Shown: positions 8,236 through 16,191 of the stretch, piece after piece
How the letters are laid out: each line of letters starts with the position of its first letter
Position numbering within the stretch: position 1 is the stretch's first letter
Source of the DNA: Helicobacter vulpis
Lineage (GTDB): Bacteria; Campylobacterota; Campylobacteria; Campylobacterales; Helicobacteraceae
Length of the DNA stretch: 49,103 nt
Assembly: GCF_003660395.1 (NCBI RefSeq)
Contig: NZ_QXQT01000014.1
Location: forward strand, 1-49,103
Reading direction: 5' to 3'
Notes under the pieces: generated by a model
Database searches by the model: none
What the model was told of the DNA's origin: nothing
What the model saw: only the letters and a program-made list of their open reading frames with translations
Program-made: the position numbers and the translations under genes

Positions 8236-8252
8236 TTGGAACAGCTTTTGCT
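8236..8252 (+). promoter_or_regulatory. Sigma-54 (RpoN) -24/-12 promoter upstream of fliW
   Basis: TTGGAACAGCTTTTGCT has the invariant GG (8238-8239) and GC (8250-8251) with exactly ten bases between them, matching TTGGnnn-N5-TTGCW. Start of transcription is expected near 8263, leaving room for the AAAGGA ribosome site before the fliW ATG. As I recall, HP1154 and HP1155 (fliW and murG) are reported members of the H. pylori RpoN regulon, which agrees with this element. Confidence 0.65.
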
Positions 8253-8284
8253 GAGAACTTGGCATATTTTGCTAAAGGAAGCGC

Positions 8285-8695
8285 ATGCATTACCAACTCA
8301 AGTCTCCCATTCTAGGCTTTGAAAACATCATGGAAGTGGAGCTCACTAAGATAGACGATCTTTTCAGCAAGGTCAGTAGCCTAGATGGCACGATCAGCCT
8401 TGTTTTAGCCAATCCTTACAAACTTAGAGAATATAGCTTCAGTATCCCTAAGTATATTGAATTGCTCTTGGAGTTGGATGCGCACTCAGAAGTAGAGGTT
8501 TATTGCGTGGTGGTGGTACAAAAGAATTTAGAGGATTCCATGGTCAATTTCCTAGCTCCCTTGATCTTTAATCCGCGCAATGGCTATGCCGCCCAGATTC
8601 CCCTATCCATCATGGATTACCCAGATTTTGGGTTTAGAGAAACCATTAAATCCTTTGTACCTCCCGTGCAAGCAAGTGCGCGTGCCAGTTACTAG
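8285..8695 (+). CDS. fliW: FliW-family flagellar assembly factor
   Basis: 136 residues. The family pattern is seen at the N-terminus (SPILGFENI), in the centre (LVLANPYKL) and at the C-terminus (APLIFNPRNGYAAQIPL). FliW binds the global regulator CsrA and flagellin and thereby couples flagellin translation to export. H. pylori has two paralogues; the one beside murG (HP1154) is the counterpart. ATG 8285 has AAAGGA upstream, and the gene lies directly behind a sigma-54-type promoter, as expected for a mid-class flagellar gene. The stop is two bases before the murG GTG. Confidence 0.9.
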   Translation: MHYQLKSPILGFENIMEVELTKIDDLFSKVSSLDGTISLVLANPYKLREYSFSIPKYIELLLELDAHSEVEVYCVVVVQKNLEDSMVNFLAPLIFNPRNGYAAQIPLSIMDYPDFGFRETIKSFVPPVQASARASY

Positions 8696-8697
8696 CC

Positions 8698-9771
8698 GTG
8701 TTTGCGATCAGTGGTGGGGGAACGGGAGGGCATTTGTGTGTCGCCAAAGCCCTAGCCCAAGAGTTAGTCCATCGAGGCGAGTCCTTGATTTATTTAGGCA
8801 GTAATGCCGGGCAAGATCGCGCATGGTTTGAAACAAGTCCCTTATTTGTGGAGCGTTATTTCTTAGAAACCAGCGGGGTGGTCAACCAGAGTTTCGCAAA
8901 GAAAATCCCTGCGCTTTGGGCGCAACTCAGGGGTGCTAAAAAGGCAATGGGCGTGCTCAAAACCCACCATGTGCGCGCGCTCATCAGCGTGGGGGGGTTT
9001 AGTGCAGGGCCGGGGAGTTTGGCTAGTATTCTATCGCGCACGCCCTTATTTATCCATGAACAAAACGCTGTTCGAGGTGCGCTTAACAAATACACCGCCC
9101 CCTATGCCAAGCGCGTTTTTGGGAGTTTTGCGCCCGACAAGTTTGGCCCCAAGTTTAGCCAAACCCCCTATCCGGTACAGGAAATCTTTTTTAAAAAAGC
9201 GCGTATCCGTAATAAAATTGAAACCATCTTATTTTTAGGCGGCTCGCAAGGGGCTAGCGCCATCAATGATTTTGCCATTTTATGCGCTAGAGATCTCTTG
9301 CAGAAGGGCTTCAAAATGATTCACCAATGCGGCACACTCAAGTTCGATCGCATCGCTGCGCTTTATAAGGGTTTAGGGATCTTAGATAGAGTGGACCTCT
9401 TTGCCTTTGATTCCAATTTAGTAGAAAAAATGCACCAAGCAGATATTTGTGTGAGTCGCGCAGGGGCTAGCAGTGTGTGGGAGCTTTGTGCAAACAATCT
9501 GCCAACGATGTTTATACCCTACCCATATGCAGCTGCTAACCATCAGTATTTCAACGCCCTAGAATTTGAGCAGGAGGGTTTGAGCCAGATTATTCCTCAA
9601 CGCTCTTTGCGCCCTCCTCAGCTCTTTGAATTCATAGAGTGGTTACAAACCCCGCAGGAGCAAGGCCCCCTAATCTCTCAAGTGAGTCTAAGGCTTAGAG
9701 ATAAAATTTCTAGCAATGGGGCACGTGTGATCGTGGATCAAATCCTAGCTGACCTACAATCTCAGGCATAA
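8698..9771 (+). CDS. murG: UDP-GlcNAc:undecaprenyl-PP-MurNAc-pentapeptide transferase (MurG)
   Basis: GT-B glycosyltransferase on the inner face of the cytoplasmic membrane that makes lipid II from lipid I. 357 residues. The Gly-rich N-terminal loop is SGGGTGGHL, followed by VGGFSAGP, HEQNAV and LFLGGSQGA. The UDP-GlcNAc donor region is SRAGASSVWELCANNLPTM and PYPYAAANHQY. The start is GTG 8698: a stop lies just upstream in frame, and H. pylori MurG begins at the equivalent residue. It is transcribed with fliW, so a cell-wall gene sits under a flagellar-type promoter. Its last 10 bases overlap the convergent comB3. Confidence 0.95.
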   Translation: MFAISGGGTGGHLCVAKALAQELVHRGESLIYLGSNAGQDRAWFETSPLFVERYFLETSGVVNQSFAKKIPALWAQLRGAKKAMGVLKTHHVRALISVGGFSAGPGSLASILSRTPLFIHEQNAVRGALNKYTAPYAKRVFGSFAPDKFGPKFSQTPYPVQEIFFKKARIRNKIETILFLGGSQGASAINDFAILCARDLLQKGFKMIHQCGTLKFDRIAALYKGLGILDRVDLFAFDSNLVEKMHQADICVSRAGASSVWELCANNLPTMFIPYPYAAANHQYFNALEFEQEGLSQIIPQRSLRPPQLFEFIEWLQTPQEQGPLISQVSLRLRDKISSNGARVIVDQILADLQSQA

Positions 9772-10052
9772 AAGGCATCGCTAGGGGTTTTGATTTGGGA
9801 ACGTGCGATCAAAATGTCTGCAATGTCCTCATCAAAGAACTCTAGCACACTAAAGAGCAATAAGAATCCCCCATATAATAGCAGAGCATAGAGAATGCCC
9901 AGCCATGGTAAGAGTACAAAGGGGATAAAAATTGCCAAAATCCAAGACTTGGCGTTCAGCCATAGAAATTTGTCTTTGGCCGAAATCTCCTTGAGATTGG
10001 GCACAGAAATCACCAGTACGGGGTAACCCATTAAAATAACCCCATGAACCAC
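9762..10052 (-). CDS. comB3: ComB3, VirB3-like component of the DNA-uptake type IV system
   Basis: 96 residues with a VirB3-like plan: a short N-terminal segment containing GYPVLVISVPN, then a hydrophobic hairpin (WILAIFIPFVLLPWLGILYALLLYG) and an acidic tail. VirB3 proteins sit in the inner membrane and work with VirB4. The call rests mainly on pairing with the ComB2-like gene just upstream, which it overlaps by 22 bases. In H. pylori, comB4 (virB4) follows comB3; here murG follows on the opposite strand, so comB4 must be elsewhere or absent. Confidence 0.75.
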   Translation of the reverse strand: MVHGVILMGYPVLVISVPNLKEISAKDKFLWLNAKSWILAIFIPFVLLPWLGILYALLLYGGFLLLFSVLEFFDEDIADILIARSQIKTPSDAFYA

Positions 10053-10297
10053 GAAGCTAGGGCCGGGGCCTTAAAAAAGAGCATGATCCCCAACACCACG
10101 CCCAAGATAGTGAAGAAAATCTCGCGCCAACGATCCAAGTTACGCCACACATAAAAGGCAATGCCAATGAAGATCAGCATTAAGATTCCCTTAGCCGTGT
10201 TGCTCTTCAATTGCGCCTCGATCGCATTAAAAAAGTCTTCTGCCCCCTGTGCCCACAACGCACAAGCCCCTAAAGCCCAAAACACCCAAAAACGCAA
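10031..10297 (-). CDS. comB2: ComB2, VirB2/TrbC-like pilin-type protein of DNA uptake
   Basis: 88 residues: a Sec signal (FWVFWALGACALWAQG), then a region that matches H. pylori ComB2 as I remember it (FFNAIEAQLKS, AKGILMLIFIGIAFYVWRN, ASWFMGLF). VirB2-family proteins are small, with two hydrophobic helices, and are membrane-inserted after signal removal. Natural competence in Helicobacter uses the ComB system. The start is TTG 10297, preceded by an AGGGGG stretch; no ATG or GTG gives the full signal peptide. The first gene of the comB2-comB3 pair. Confidence 0.8.
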   Translation of the reverse strand: MRFWVFWALGACALWAQGAEDFFNAIEAQLKSNTAKGILMLIFIGIAFYVWRNLDRWREIFFTILGVVLGIMLFFKAPALASWFMGLF

Positions 10298-10386
10298 GAC
10301 ACACCCCCTAGGGAAAATGCCTTGACCTTAGCGTATTTTAGATTAAACTCTCCAGCCGCTAGTGTGATTGTGCACAAATTTTGCGT

Positions 10387-10392
10387 TACAAT
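10387..10392 (+). promoter_or_regulatory. -10 element of the DUF2130 gene
   Basis: TACAAT 24 bases before the ATG at 10416, preceded by AAATTTTGCG. It makes the in-frame ATG at 10368 an unlikely start because that codon lies upstream of the promoter. Confidence 0.55.
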
Positions 10393-10415
10393 GCCTCAAA
10401 ACAAAGGATTATTAC

Positions 10416-11567
10416 ATGATAGACACCTTTACATGCCCTAATTGCAAGCACACTTTCAAGATGGACGCGCTCTTATCCGCGCAGGTTCAACAAGCATTAC
10501 AAGTAGAGATAGCCCAAGAAAGAGCCCGTTTTGACGCAGAGATCACCAAGCAGCGCCAAGAAAACCAACAAACTCTCCAGCAACTCCATGAGCAAAAACA
10601 GACTCTAGTACGCCAAGAGGCCCAGTTCAAAGCGCAAATGGAACAGGTACTTCAAAAAGAACGTGATCAAATGCAAGCCCAGATACAACAGGAACAAGCG
10701 CGCTTGCAAGCCCAAAACGCCGCACAATTGCAAATACAAAGAGAGAAAATAGAAAAGACCTTGCAAGCCAAGCTTGAAGCAGAATACGAACTCAAATTTA
10801 AAGAACAAGAGATGCAAAAAGAGCGTTTAGAAAAGGCGATTCAAGAAGCCAACAGAAAGGCACAGCCTAGCATTTCCCAGCAATTGCAAGGAGAGGCCCA
10901 AGAGTTGGCCATTGAAACATATCTACGCGATAAATTCCCCCTAGATCACATCCAAGAGATCAAAAAAGGGCAAAGGGGAGCGGATTGTTTACAAAGGGTG
11001 CGCAACAATAGAGGGCAGGATTGCGGCATGATTTGCTATGAAAGCAAGCGCGCTAAAGACTTCAAGGAAGAATGGGTGGAAACGCTCACACAGAACAAAC
11101 GCGAAGCAGGCGCGCATTTAGGCGTGCTTGTGAGCGCACACTTACCTAGTACTATGGAGCGCATGGGGCTTTATAAGGGCGTGTATGTCTGCACCTTCCA
11201 AGAATTCAAGGGGCTTTGTGGGATTTTGCGCGAGATGATCATTAATTTGGCATGGGCACAGCAAAGTCAGGAAAACAAGGGGAGTAAGATGGGTGATCTC
11301 TATGACTACTTGATAGGCTCGGAGTTTGCCAAAGAGGTGGAAAATGCAATCGCAATCTTTAGTGCGATGCGCGCTAGCATTCACGAAGAGAAACAAGCCG
11401 CAAAAAGCTACATGGCCAAGTTAGAAAAACAATGGGCAAAGCGCGAGAAACAAATAGAGGGGCTTCAATTTATCGTGGCGCGTACACGTGGTTCTATTGA
11501 AGGCATTGCAGGCAACGCCATCGTACCCATCAAAGCCTTAGAACTAGGCCTAGATGGAGATGATTAG
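10416..11567 (+). CDS. DUF2130 protein: zinc-finger-like N-terminus, coiled coil, PD-(D/E)XK-like domain
   Basis: 383 residues. The N-terminal CPNC (residues 7-10) suggests half of a zinc ribbon. A long Gln/Glu/Lys-rich coiled coil covers about residues 25-155. The globular core begins at SQQLQGEAQELAIE and contains KKGQRGADCLQRV and CGMICYESKRAKDF, which fit the D...ExK pattern of the restriction-like nuclease fold assigned to DUF2130. The role in the cell is unknown; DNA binding or cleavage is inference. ATG 10416 has AAAGGA seven bases upstream and its own promoter. Single gene, no obvious partner. Confidence 0.8.
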   Translation: MIDTFTCPNCKHTFKMDALLSAQVQQALQVEIAQERARFDAEITKQRQENQQTLQQLHEQKQTLVRQEAQFKAQMEQVLQKERDQMQAQIQQEQARLQAQNAAQLQIQREKIEKTLQAKLEAEYELKFKEQEMQKERLEKAIQEANRKAQPSISQQLQGEAQELAIETYLRDKFPLDHIQEIKKGQRGADCLQRVRNNRGQDCGMICYESKRAKDFKEEWVETLTQNKREAGAHLGVLVSAHLPSTMERMGLYKGVYVCTFQEFKGLCGILREMIINLAWAQQSQENKGSKMGDLYDYLIGSEFAKEVENAIAIFSAMRASIHEEKQAAKSYMAKLEKQWAKREKQIEGLQFIVARTRGSIEGIAGNAIVPIKALELGLDGDD

Positions 11568-11615
11568 AAGTTTGGCGTGCGCGCACTGCGCGTATAGCCT
11601 TCTATCCACCCCTTT

Positions 11616-11890
11616 TCATGCGCGCGCTAAAAATTGGTAAAACCCTGCGGCCGCTTTATTGCTTTGGGTGATGTACCCCATGTTTTTACTATACCCCTTT
11701 CCTAGCAAGATACACCCTAGGCTATCATGGCATCATTTCCTACGTGAATCATGATACGCCTGTGGGCGAATTTAGGGTTGGGGTCATGGAGCCATAGGGC
11801 TTTGTTGCGCCCTTTGCGCCCTTTTTTCCAGTGTAGCGTATAGGTGCGCGCGATGATGGGCCTGTCTTGGCCGCTTTCATCTGTGGGCAT
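11616..11890 (-). pseudogene. Truncated, frameshifted DUF5675-family gene
   Basis: From ATG 11890 the minus strand encodes MPTDESGQDRP, then ARTYTLHWKKG and RRIMIHVGNDA before a TAG. Continuing one base back in frame gives DSLGCILLGKGYSKNMGYITQ and FYQFLARA, ending at TGA 11618-11616. IHVGN...D(S/T)xGCILLG is the hallmark of DUF5675 proteins, found in phage and type VI secretion contexts. The N-terminal half of the domain is absent: an in-frame stop lies two codons before the ATG. One added base near 11725-11733 restores the frame. It fills most of the 374-base stretch between the DUF2130 and S4 genes. Confidence 0.7.
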
Positions 11891-11930
11891 ACTCTAACTC
11901 AAGCTTAGTACAGATTTAGGCGTATTGTGT

Positions 11931-11936
11931 TACAAT
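11931..11936 (+). promoter_or_regulatory. -10 element positioned for a leaderless transcript
   Basis: TACAAT preceded by TGTGT. The predicted start point, 6-7 bases downstream, is the A of the S4-gene ATG at 11942. No Shine-Dalgarno sequence precedes that ATG. Confidence 0.6.
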
Positions 11937-11941
11937 AATGC

Positions 11942-12190
11942 ATGCGTGTGGATAAATTTTTAAATGCGACTAATATCACCAAAAGGCGCGCGATTGCGCT
12001 AGATATGCTCAAAGAGGGGGTGGTGCACTTAAATGGGGTCTGTGTTAAACCCAGTAAAGAGGTGAAGGTGGGCGATGTGCTCCAAATTAAGTATTTGGAT
12101 CGCCTGAAATCTTACCGCGTGCTGGCCATCCCCACACTTAAAACCATCCCCAAATCCCAAAGTCATTTGTACATACAAGAACTAGAATAA
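11942..12190 (+). CDS. Small S4-domain RNA-binding protein (RqcP/Hsp15-like)
   Basis: 82 residues, a single S4 domain: MRVDKFLNATNITKRRAIA, then GVVHLNGVCVKPSKEVKVGDVLQI. This is the size and shape of RqcP/Hsp15-type proteins, which bind 50S subunits carrying stalled peptidyl-tRNA; which of the two roles applies cannot be told from sequence. It matches HP1423, which also precedes ileS. The ATG coincides with the predicted transcription start, so the mRNA is probably leaderless. Confidence 0.85.
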   Translation: MRVDKFLNATNITKRRAIALDMLKEGVVHLNGVCVKPSKEVKVGDVLQIKYLDRLKSYRVLAIPTLKTIPKSQSHLYIQELE

Positions 12191-12211
12191 ATCCCAATAG
12201 AAAGGTTTGCT

Positions 12212-15022
12212 ATGCAAGATTACAAAGATAGTCTTATCCTCCCCCAAACTTCCTTCCCCATGAAAGCTAATGCCATTGCCAACGCTCCCAAGCTTTATGC
12301 GCGTTGGCGCGAACAAGCGGTTTATGCCCATATGTTGGACAAACGCCAAAACGCCTCAGAGGGCTTTGTTTTGCATGACGGACCGCCCTATGCGAATGGG
12401 CATTTGCACATCGGGCACGCGCTCAACAAGATTTTAAAAGATGTGATCGTCAAACACCAATATTTCTTAGGCAAAAAGGTGGATTATGTGCCCGGTTGGG
12501 ATTGCCATGGCTTGCCCATTGAACAACAAGTTGAAAAGGATTTTAAAGCCGAGCAACACAGATTGCCCGCAGAGCAACGCCACGCTTTGGACGCGCTGGA
12601 GTTTCGCGATCGTTGCTACCAGCATGCCCAAAAGTTTATTGATGTCCAACGCGAAGAGTTTTTGCGCTTAGGGGTGGTGGGGGATTATGAAAAACCCTAT
12701 GAAACCTATAAATACGATTTTGAAGCCAGCATTTATCAAATGCTCTGCATTGCCGCACAAAAAGGTTTGCTCAAGCAACGCTTTAAACCCGTCTATTGGA
12801 GCTGGGCATGCCAGAGCGCGCTGGCTGAAGCCGAAGTAGAGTATAAGGATAAGCAGTCCGATTCAATCTTTGTCAGCTTTGCCCTGCAACCACAAAGCGC
12901 CCAACTTCTCAGCCAACAAGCCCATTTTAGCACCCAAGAAACCCCTAAAGAATTTGCCCTTGTGATTTGGACGACCACCCCTTGGACCCTAGCGGCTAAT
13001 GTGGGCATTGCGCTCAAACCCAAGACAACCTATGCGATCACTTCTAAAGGGCATGTGGTCGCGCTTTCTTTAGCCCAAAAGTTGCTAGAAAAGGGTATCT
13101 TAGAAGGGGAGATTGTGGGGAGCTTTGAGAGCGAATTGTTAGAGAGGGCTCTAACCACTAACCCCCTAAACCAGCGCGATTCTGTGGTTTTGCTAGGCGA
13201 TCATGTGAGCTTAGAAGAGGGGAGCGGGGCGGTGCATACTGCCCCCGGACACGGGGAAGAAGACTACCATTTATGCCTACAATATGATTTAGAGGTCTTA
13301 GTGCCTGTAGATGATTACGGGCGTTACAATGAGGAGATCTTGCAAAAAAAGCTCTTGCCTGAAGAGTTTTTAGGCCAGCATGTGCTCAAAATCCAACCCA
13401 AGATTTTAGAATTGCTCGATCAAAGCCTCTTGCACCACAGCACCATCACGCACTCCTACCCGCATTGTTGGCGCACCCATGAACCCGTCTTGTATCGCGC
13501 CACCACCCAGTGGTTTATCATGATGGATGAGCCTTTTTTACAAGAAGATGGCAGTTATAAAACTTTGCGCCAAGTTGCCCTAGAGGCGATTGAGGATGTC
13601 GCCTTTTACCCCAAACAGGGCAAGAACCGCCTCAAAGCCATGCTAGAGCAACGCCCCGATTGGTGCGTGAGCAGACAGCGCAACTGGGGCGTGCCCATGG
13701 CGTTTTTCTTGGACAAACGCACTCAAGAGCCCTTGTTTGACGCGCCCATCTTAGAACATATTTACCAGATGTTCAAAGAAAAGGGCTGTAACGCGTGGTG
13801 GGAGCAAAGCGTGGTAGATCTCTTGCCAGAGGGGTTTAAGCACCTAGCCCCCAATTTAGAAAAGAACACCCATATCTTAGATGTGTGGTTTGATAGTGGG
13901 AGCACCTTTAAGGCGGTGTGTGAAGAGCGTTTGGGGGTTTATCCTAGCGATTTGGTGCTAGAGGGCAGCGATCAACACCGCGGTTGGTTTCAAAGCTCCT
14001 TACTCTTAAGCTGTATCAAACACTCCCGCGCGCCCTTTAAAGGGGTGCTAACCCATGGCTTTACCGTGGATTCTAAGGGGCATAAGATGAGCAAGTCTAA
14101 GGGAAATGTCTTTTCTTTAGATGAAGTGCTCAACACCTATGGGAGCGATATTTTGCGCCTGTGGGTGGTGATGAATGACTATCAAGACAATTTGAGCGTC
14201 TCTCATGAGTTTTTTGCCCAAACTGCTGAAGGGTATAAAAAGGTGCGCAACACCTTGCGCTTTTTGCTAGCTAACACGGCGGGGTTAGAACGCCTAACCC
14301 CCCTGCAAGATTTGAGCCTGATAGATTCTTGGATTTTAGCCCTAAGCTCCAAAGTCTTTAACCAAGTGCAAGAACACTTTAAGCAATTTGACTTCGTCAA
14401 GGGCTTGCAGAAACTCTTTAGCTTCGTGGCTAACGACTTGAGCGGGATTTACATGGATATTTGCAAGGACAGCCTGTATTGTGATCCCAAAGAGAGCCCC
14501 AAACGGCGCGCGATCCAAACAACCATGCTCTATTTAGCCCACCATTTGAGTTTTGCGCTCGCTCCCATTCTCACCTACACCATTGAAGAGGTGTTAGAAC
14601 ACGCTAGCTCTCTATTTAAAGAAGTGGCTTTAGCTGGGGGCGGGGTCTTTGATCTGCAAATGCCCTTTTTATTGGAGGGAGCGGTTGCTCAAAGCGTGTT
14701 AGACCAATTTGAGCGCCCCCTAGAATTGCGCGCGCGCTTTAGTGAGGCGTTGGACGGGCTCAAAAAGGATAAAAGGGTGAAAACCTCCCTAGAAGTGCAA
14801 ATGTACCTCAAAGACGCTAAGGACATGGCATTTACCCATTATGCGGAGTGGTTGATGGTGAGTTGCGTGGGGCTTTGGGAGGGCAGCGGGGCGGATGTGT
14901 TGTTAGAAACCCCGGATTTTGTTTTGGCACGCGCCTCTTTGAAGAAGTGCCCGCGTTGTTGGCGCTTTCTAGCCCCTAAAGACGATCTGTGTGAGCGCTG
15001 TGAAGAAGTTTTGCATGCCTAG
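12212..15022 (+). CDS. ileS: Isoleucyl-tRNA synthetase
   Basis: Class I synthetase of 936 residues. The HIGH motif is in NGHLHIGHALNK (about residues 63-74) and KMSKS begins near residue 625. The CP1 editing domain contains VIWTTTPWTLAANVG and the GSGAVHTAPGHGEEDY region. The C-terminal zinc site has two Cys pairs (CPRCWRF and CERCEE), typical of the bacterial eukaryote-unlike form. It follows the S4 gene by 21 bases; queF overlaps its last 8. Orthologue HP1422. Confidence 0.96.
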   Translation: MQDYKDSLILPQTSFPMKANAIANAPKLYARWREQAVYAHMLDKRQNASEGFVLHDGPPYANGHLHIGHALNKILKDVIVKHQYFLGKKVDYVPGWDCHGLPIEQQVEKDFKAEQHRLPAEQRHALDALEFRDRCYQHAQKFIDVQREEFLRLGVVGDYEKPYETYKYDFEASIYQMLCIAAQKGLLKQRFKPVYWSWACQSALAEAEVEYKDKQSDSIFVSFALQPQSAQLLSQQAHFSTQETPKEFALVIWTTTPWTLAANVGIALKPKTTYAITSKGHVVALSLAQKLLEKGILEGEIVGSFESELLERALTTNPLNQRDSVVLLGDHVSLEEGSGAVHTAPGHGEEDYHLCLQYDLEVLVPVDDYGRYNEEILQKKLLPEEFLGQHVLKIQPKILELLDQSLLHHSTITHSYPHCWRTHEPVLYRATTQWFIMMDEPFLQEDGSYKTLRQVALEAIEDVAFYPKQGKNRLKAMLEQRPDWCVSRQRNWGVPMAFFLDKRTQEPLFDAPILEHIYQMFKEKGCNAWWEQSVVDLLPEGFKHLAPNLEKNTHILDVWFDSGSTFKAVCEERLGVYPSDLVLEGSDQHRGWFQSSLLLSCIKHSRAPFKGVLTHGFTVDSKGHKMSKSKGNVFSLDEVLNTYGSDILRLWVVMNDYQDNLSVSHEFFAQTAEGYKKVRNTLRFLLANTAGLERLTPLQDLSLIDSWILALSSKVFNQVQEHFKQFDFVKGLQKLFSFVANDLSGIYMDICKDSLYCDPKESPKRRAIQTTMLYLAHHLSFALAPILTYTIEEVLEHASSLFKEVALAGGGVFDLQMPFLLEGAVAQSVLDQFERPLELRARFSEALDGLKKDKRVKTSLEVQMYLKDAKDMAFTHYAEWLMVSCVGLWEGSGADVLLETPDFVLARASLKKCPRCWRFLAPKDDLCERCEEVLHA

Positions 15023-15455
15023 CACTCTTAGCCATTTGGGGGCTAAGACGCACTACGCGCAACACTATAGCCCCCATTTGCTAGAAGCCTTTGAGAACCC
15101 CCACCCGGGGCAGGACATTTTTACCTGCTTAGAGAGCCAAGAATTTACCAGCCTCTGCCCCATCACCGCCCAGCCGGATTTTGCGCGCGTGCGCATTGCC
15201 TATATCGCGCATTTGAAAATGGTAGAGAGCAAGTCGCTTAAACTCTATTTATTCAGTTTTCGCAATGAGGGGGTTTTTGGGGAGGATTGTGTGGGCAAGA
15301 TTTTAAACGACCTAGTCGCCCTCCTAGCGCCCAAATACCTAGAAGTGCAAGCCCATTTTAGCGCGCGCGGAGGGATCACCATCACCCCCTTTGCCAACTA
15401 CGCCACGCTAGATTATCAACACTTCAAGCAAGAAAGATTGTTAAAAGCTCTATAA
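15015..15455 (+). CDS. queF: QueF, 7-cyano-7-deazaguanine reductase, with unusual active site
   Basis: NADPH-dependent reduction of preQ0 to preQ1 in queuosine synthesis; a T-fold enzyme. 146 residues, short (type I) form. Nucleophile Cys48 and Asp55 are in EFTSLCPITAQPDF, and the family motif is VESKSLKLYLFSFRN (70-84). The next motif, normally FHE, reads FGE here: Gly89 replaces the conserved His, while Glu90 is kept. ATG 15015, with GAAGAAG just upstream, is preferred over the in-frame GTG at 14991; it overlaps ileS by 8 bases. The H. pylori enzyme, from memory, keeps His. Confidence 0.9.
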   Translation: MPSTLSHLGAKTHYAQHYSPHLLEAFENPHPGQDIFTCLESQEFTSLCPITAQPDFARVRIAYIAHLKMVESKSLKLYLFSFRNEGVFGEDCVGKILNDLVALLAPKYLEVQAHFSARGGITITPFANYATLDYQHFKQERLLKAL

Positions 15456-15471
15456 ACAGGTTCAAGGGGAC

Positions 15472-16191
15472 ATGGTGCGTTGCTTGGCATTACTTTTTCT
15501 CATTTTTGGGATTGCTTTTAGCCAACCCCTTAAAGAGCTGATCCAAGAGATGCAAGCGATGCGCGCGCTCACGATGCGTATGTATGAAGAGAGTTTGATT
15601 CAACATGTGGATGAGACATGTCAAGATCCTCACCCCTACCACGATACGATGAAGAGGCATGCCGCCTTGTTTTTCTCTTTGGCTTTAGATTTTATGGATA
15701 AGATCCCCCTACTCCAAACCCTCCAGCCAAAAACCCCCCAAGATAAAGAATTTGTAAAGACTCTTAAAGCCTATGAATCCTTGCAACTCTTTGCAAACTT
15801 GCGTGGCTATCTCCCCACTCCTGATAGCTGTGAGAATGGCGTTTCGCTCCCTGATGCCTTTGACGCCACCCAAGTTACCCAAAATTTTTTAGATACCTTC
15901 AATCTATTTTTTGCTCCCGTATTCAAAGCCCACAAGGAGGGTTCAAGTCTATGGGATGCCCTAAGTAGCCAAACTCTAAAGGTGCGAAAATACAATTCTA
16001 GCGCAAGTATTTCTAAACAGCTAGACTCGCTCTCTTATGGATTTGATGATGACGATCTAGATAGAGATGATGAAGAGGACACCTATGGTAGGTTTATTAA
16101 AATATTCTTGGGTGTGGATTTGCAACAAAAACCCGCCAAACTCTTAGATGACTATTATCAAGCATGGCTTAAAGCCGCTGGGGGGTCTTAA
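15472..16191 (+). CDS. Exported protein of unknown function, first of a related pair
   Basis: 239 residues with a Sec signal (MVRCLALLFLIFGIAFS). The mature part is helical with few Cys, and residues around 190-205 form a strongly acidic patch (DDDDLDRDDEED). No known domain is recognised. It shares a pattern with the next gene: a helix with L..EM.A after the signal, F...A....D..P and LKAYESLQLF against LKAFKSIALLL, then FLDTFNLF against FLEPFYLF. The stop overlaps the next ATG by one base, so the two are translationally coupled. Periplasmic location is inferred. Confidence 0.65.
   Translation: MVRCLALLFLIFGIAFSQPLKELIQEMQAMRALTMRMYEESLIQHVDETCQDPHPYHDTMKRHAALFFSLALDFMDKIPLLQTLQPKTPQDKEFVKTLKAYESLQLFANLRGYLPTPDSCENGVSLPDAFDATQVTQNFLDTFNLFFAPVFKAHKEGSSLWDALSSQTLKVRKYNSSASISKQLDSLSYGFDDDDLDRDDEEDTYGRFIKIFLGVDLQQKPAKLLDDYYQAWLKAAGGS

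Noticed and set aside
8259-8273. Second sigma-54-like element TTGGCATATTTTGCT before fliW.
   Set aside because: GG and GC are only eight bases apart; sigma-54 requires ten. The element at 8236-8252 has the right spacing.
14991-15014. GTG 14991 as the queF start.
   Set aside because: ATG 15015 has a purine-rich ribosome site and matches the family N-terminus; the extension has no similarity.
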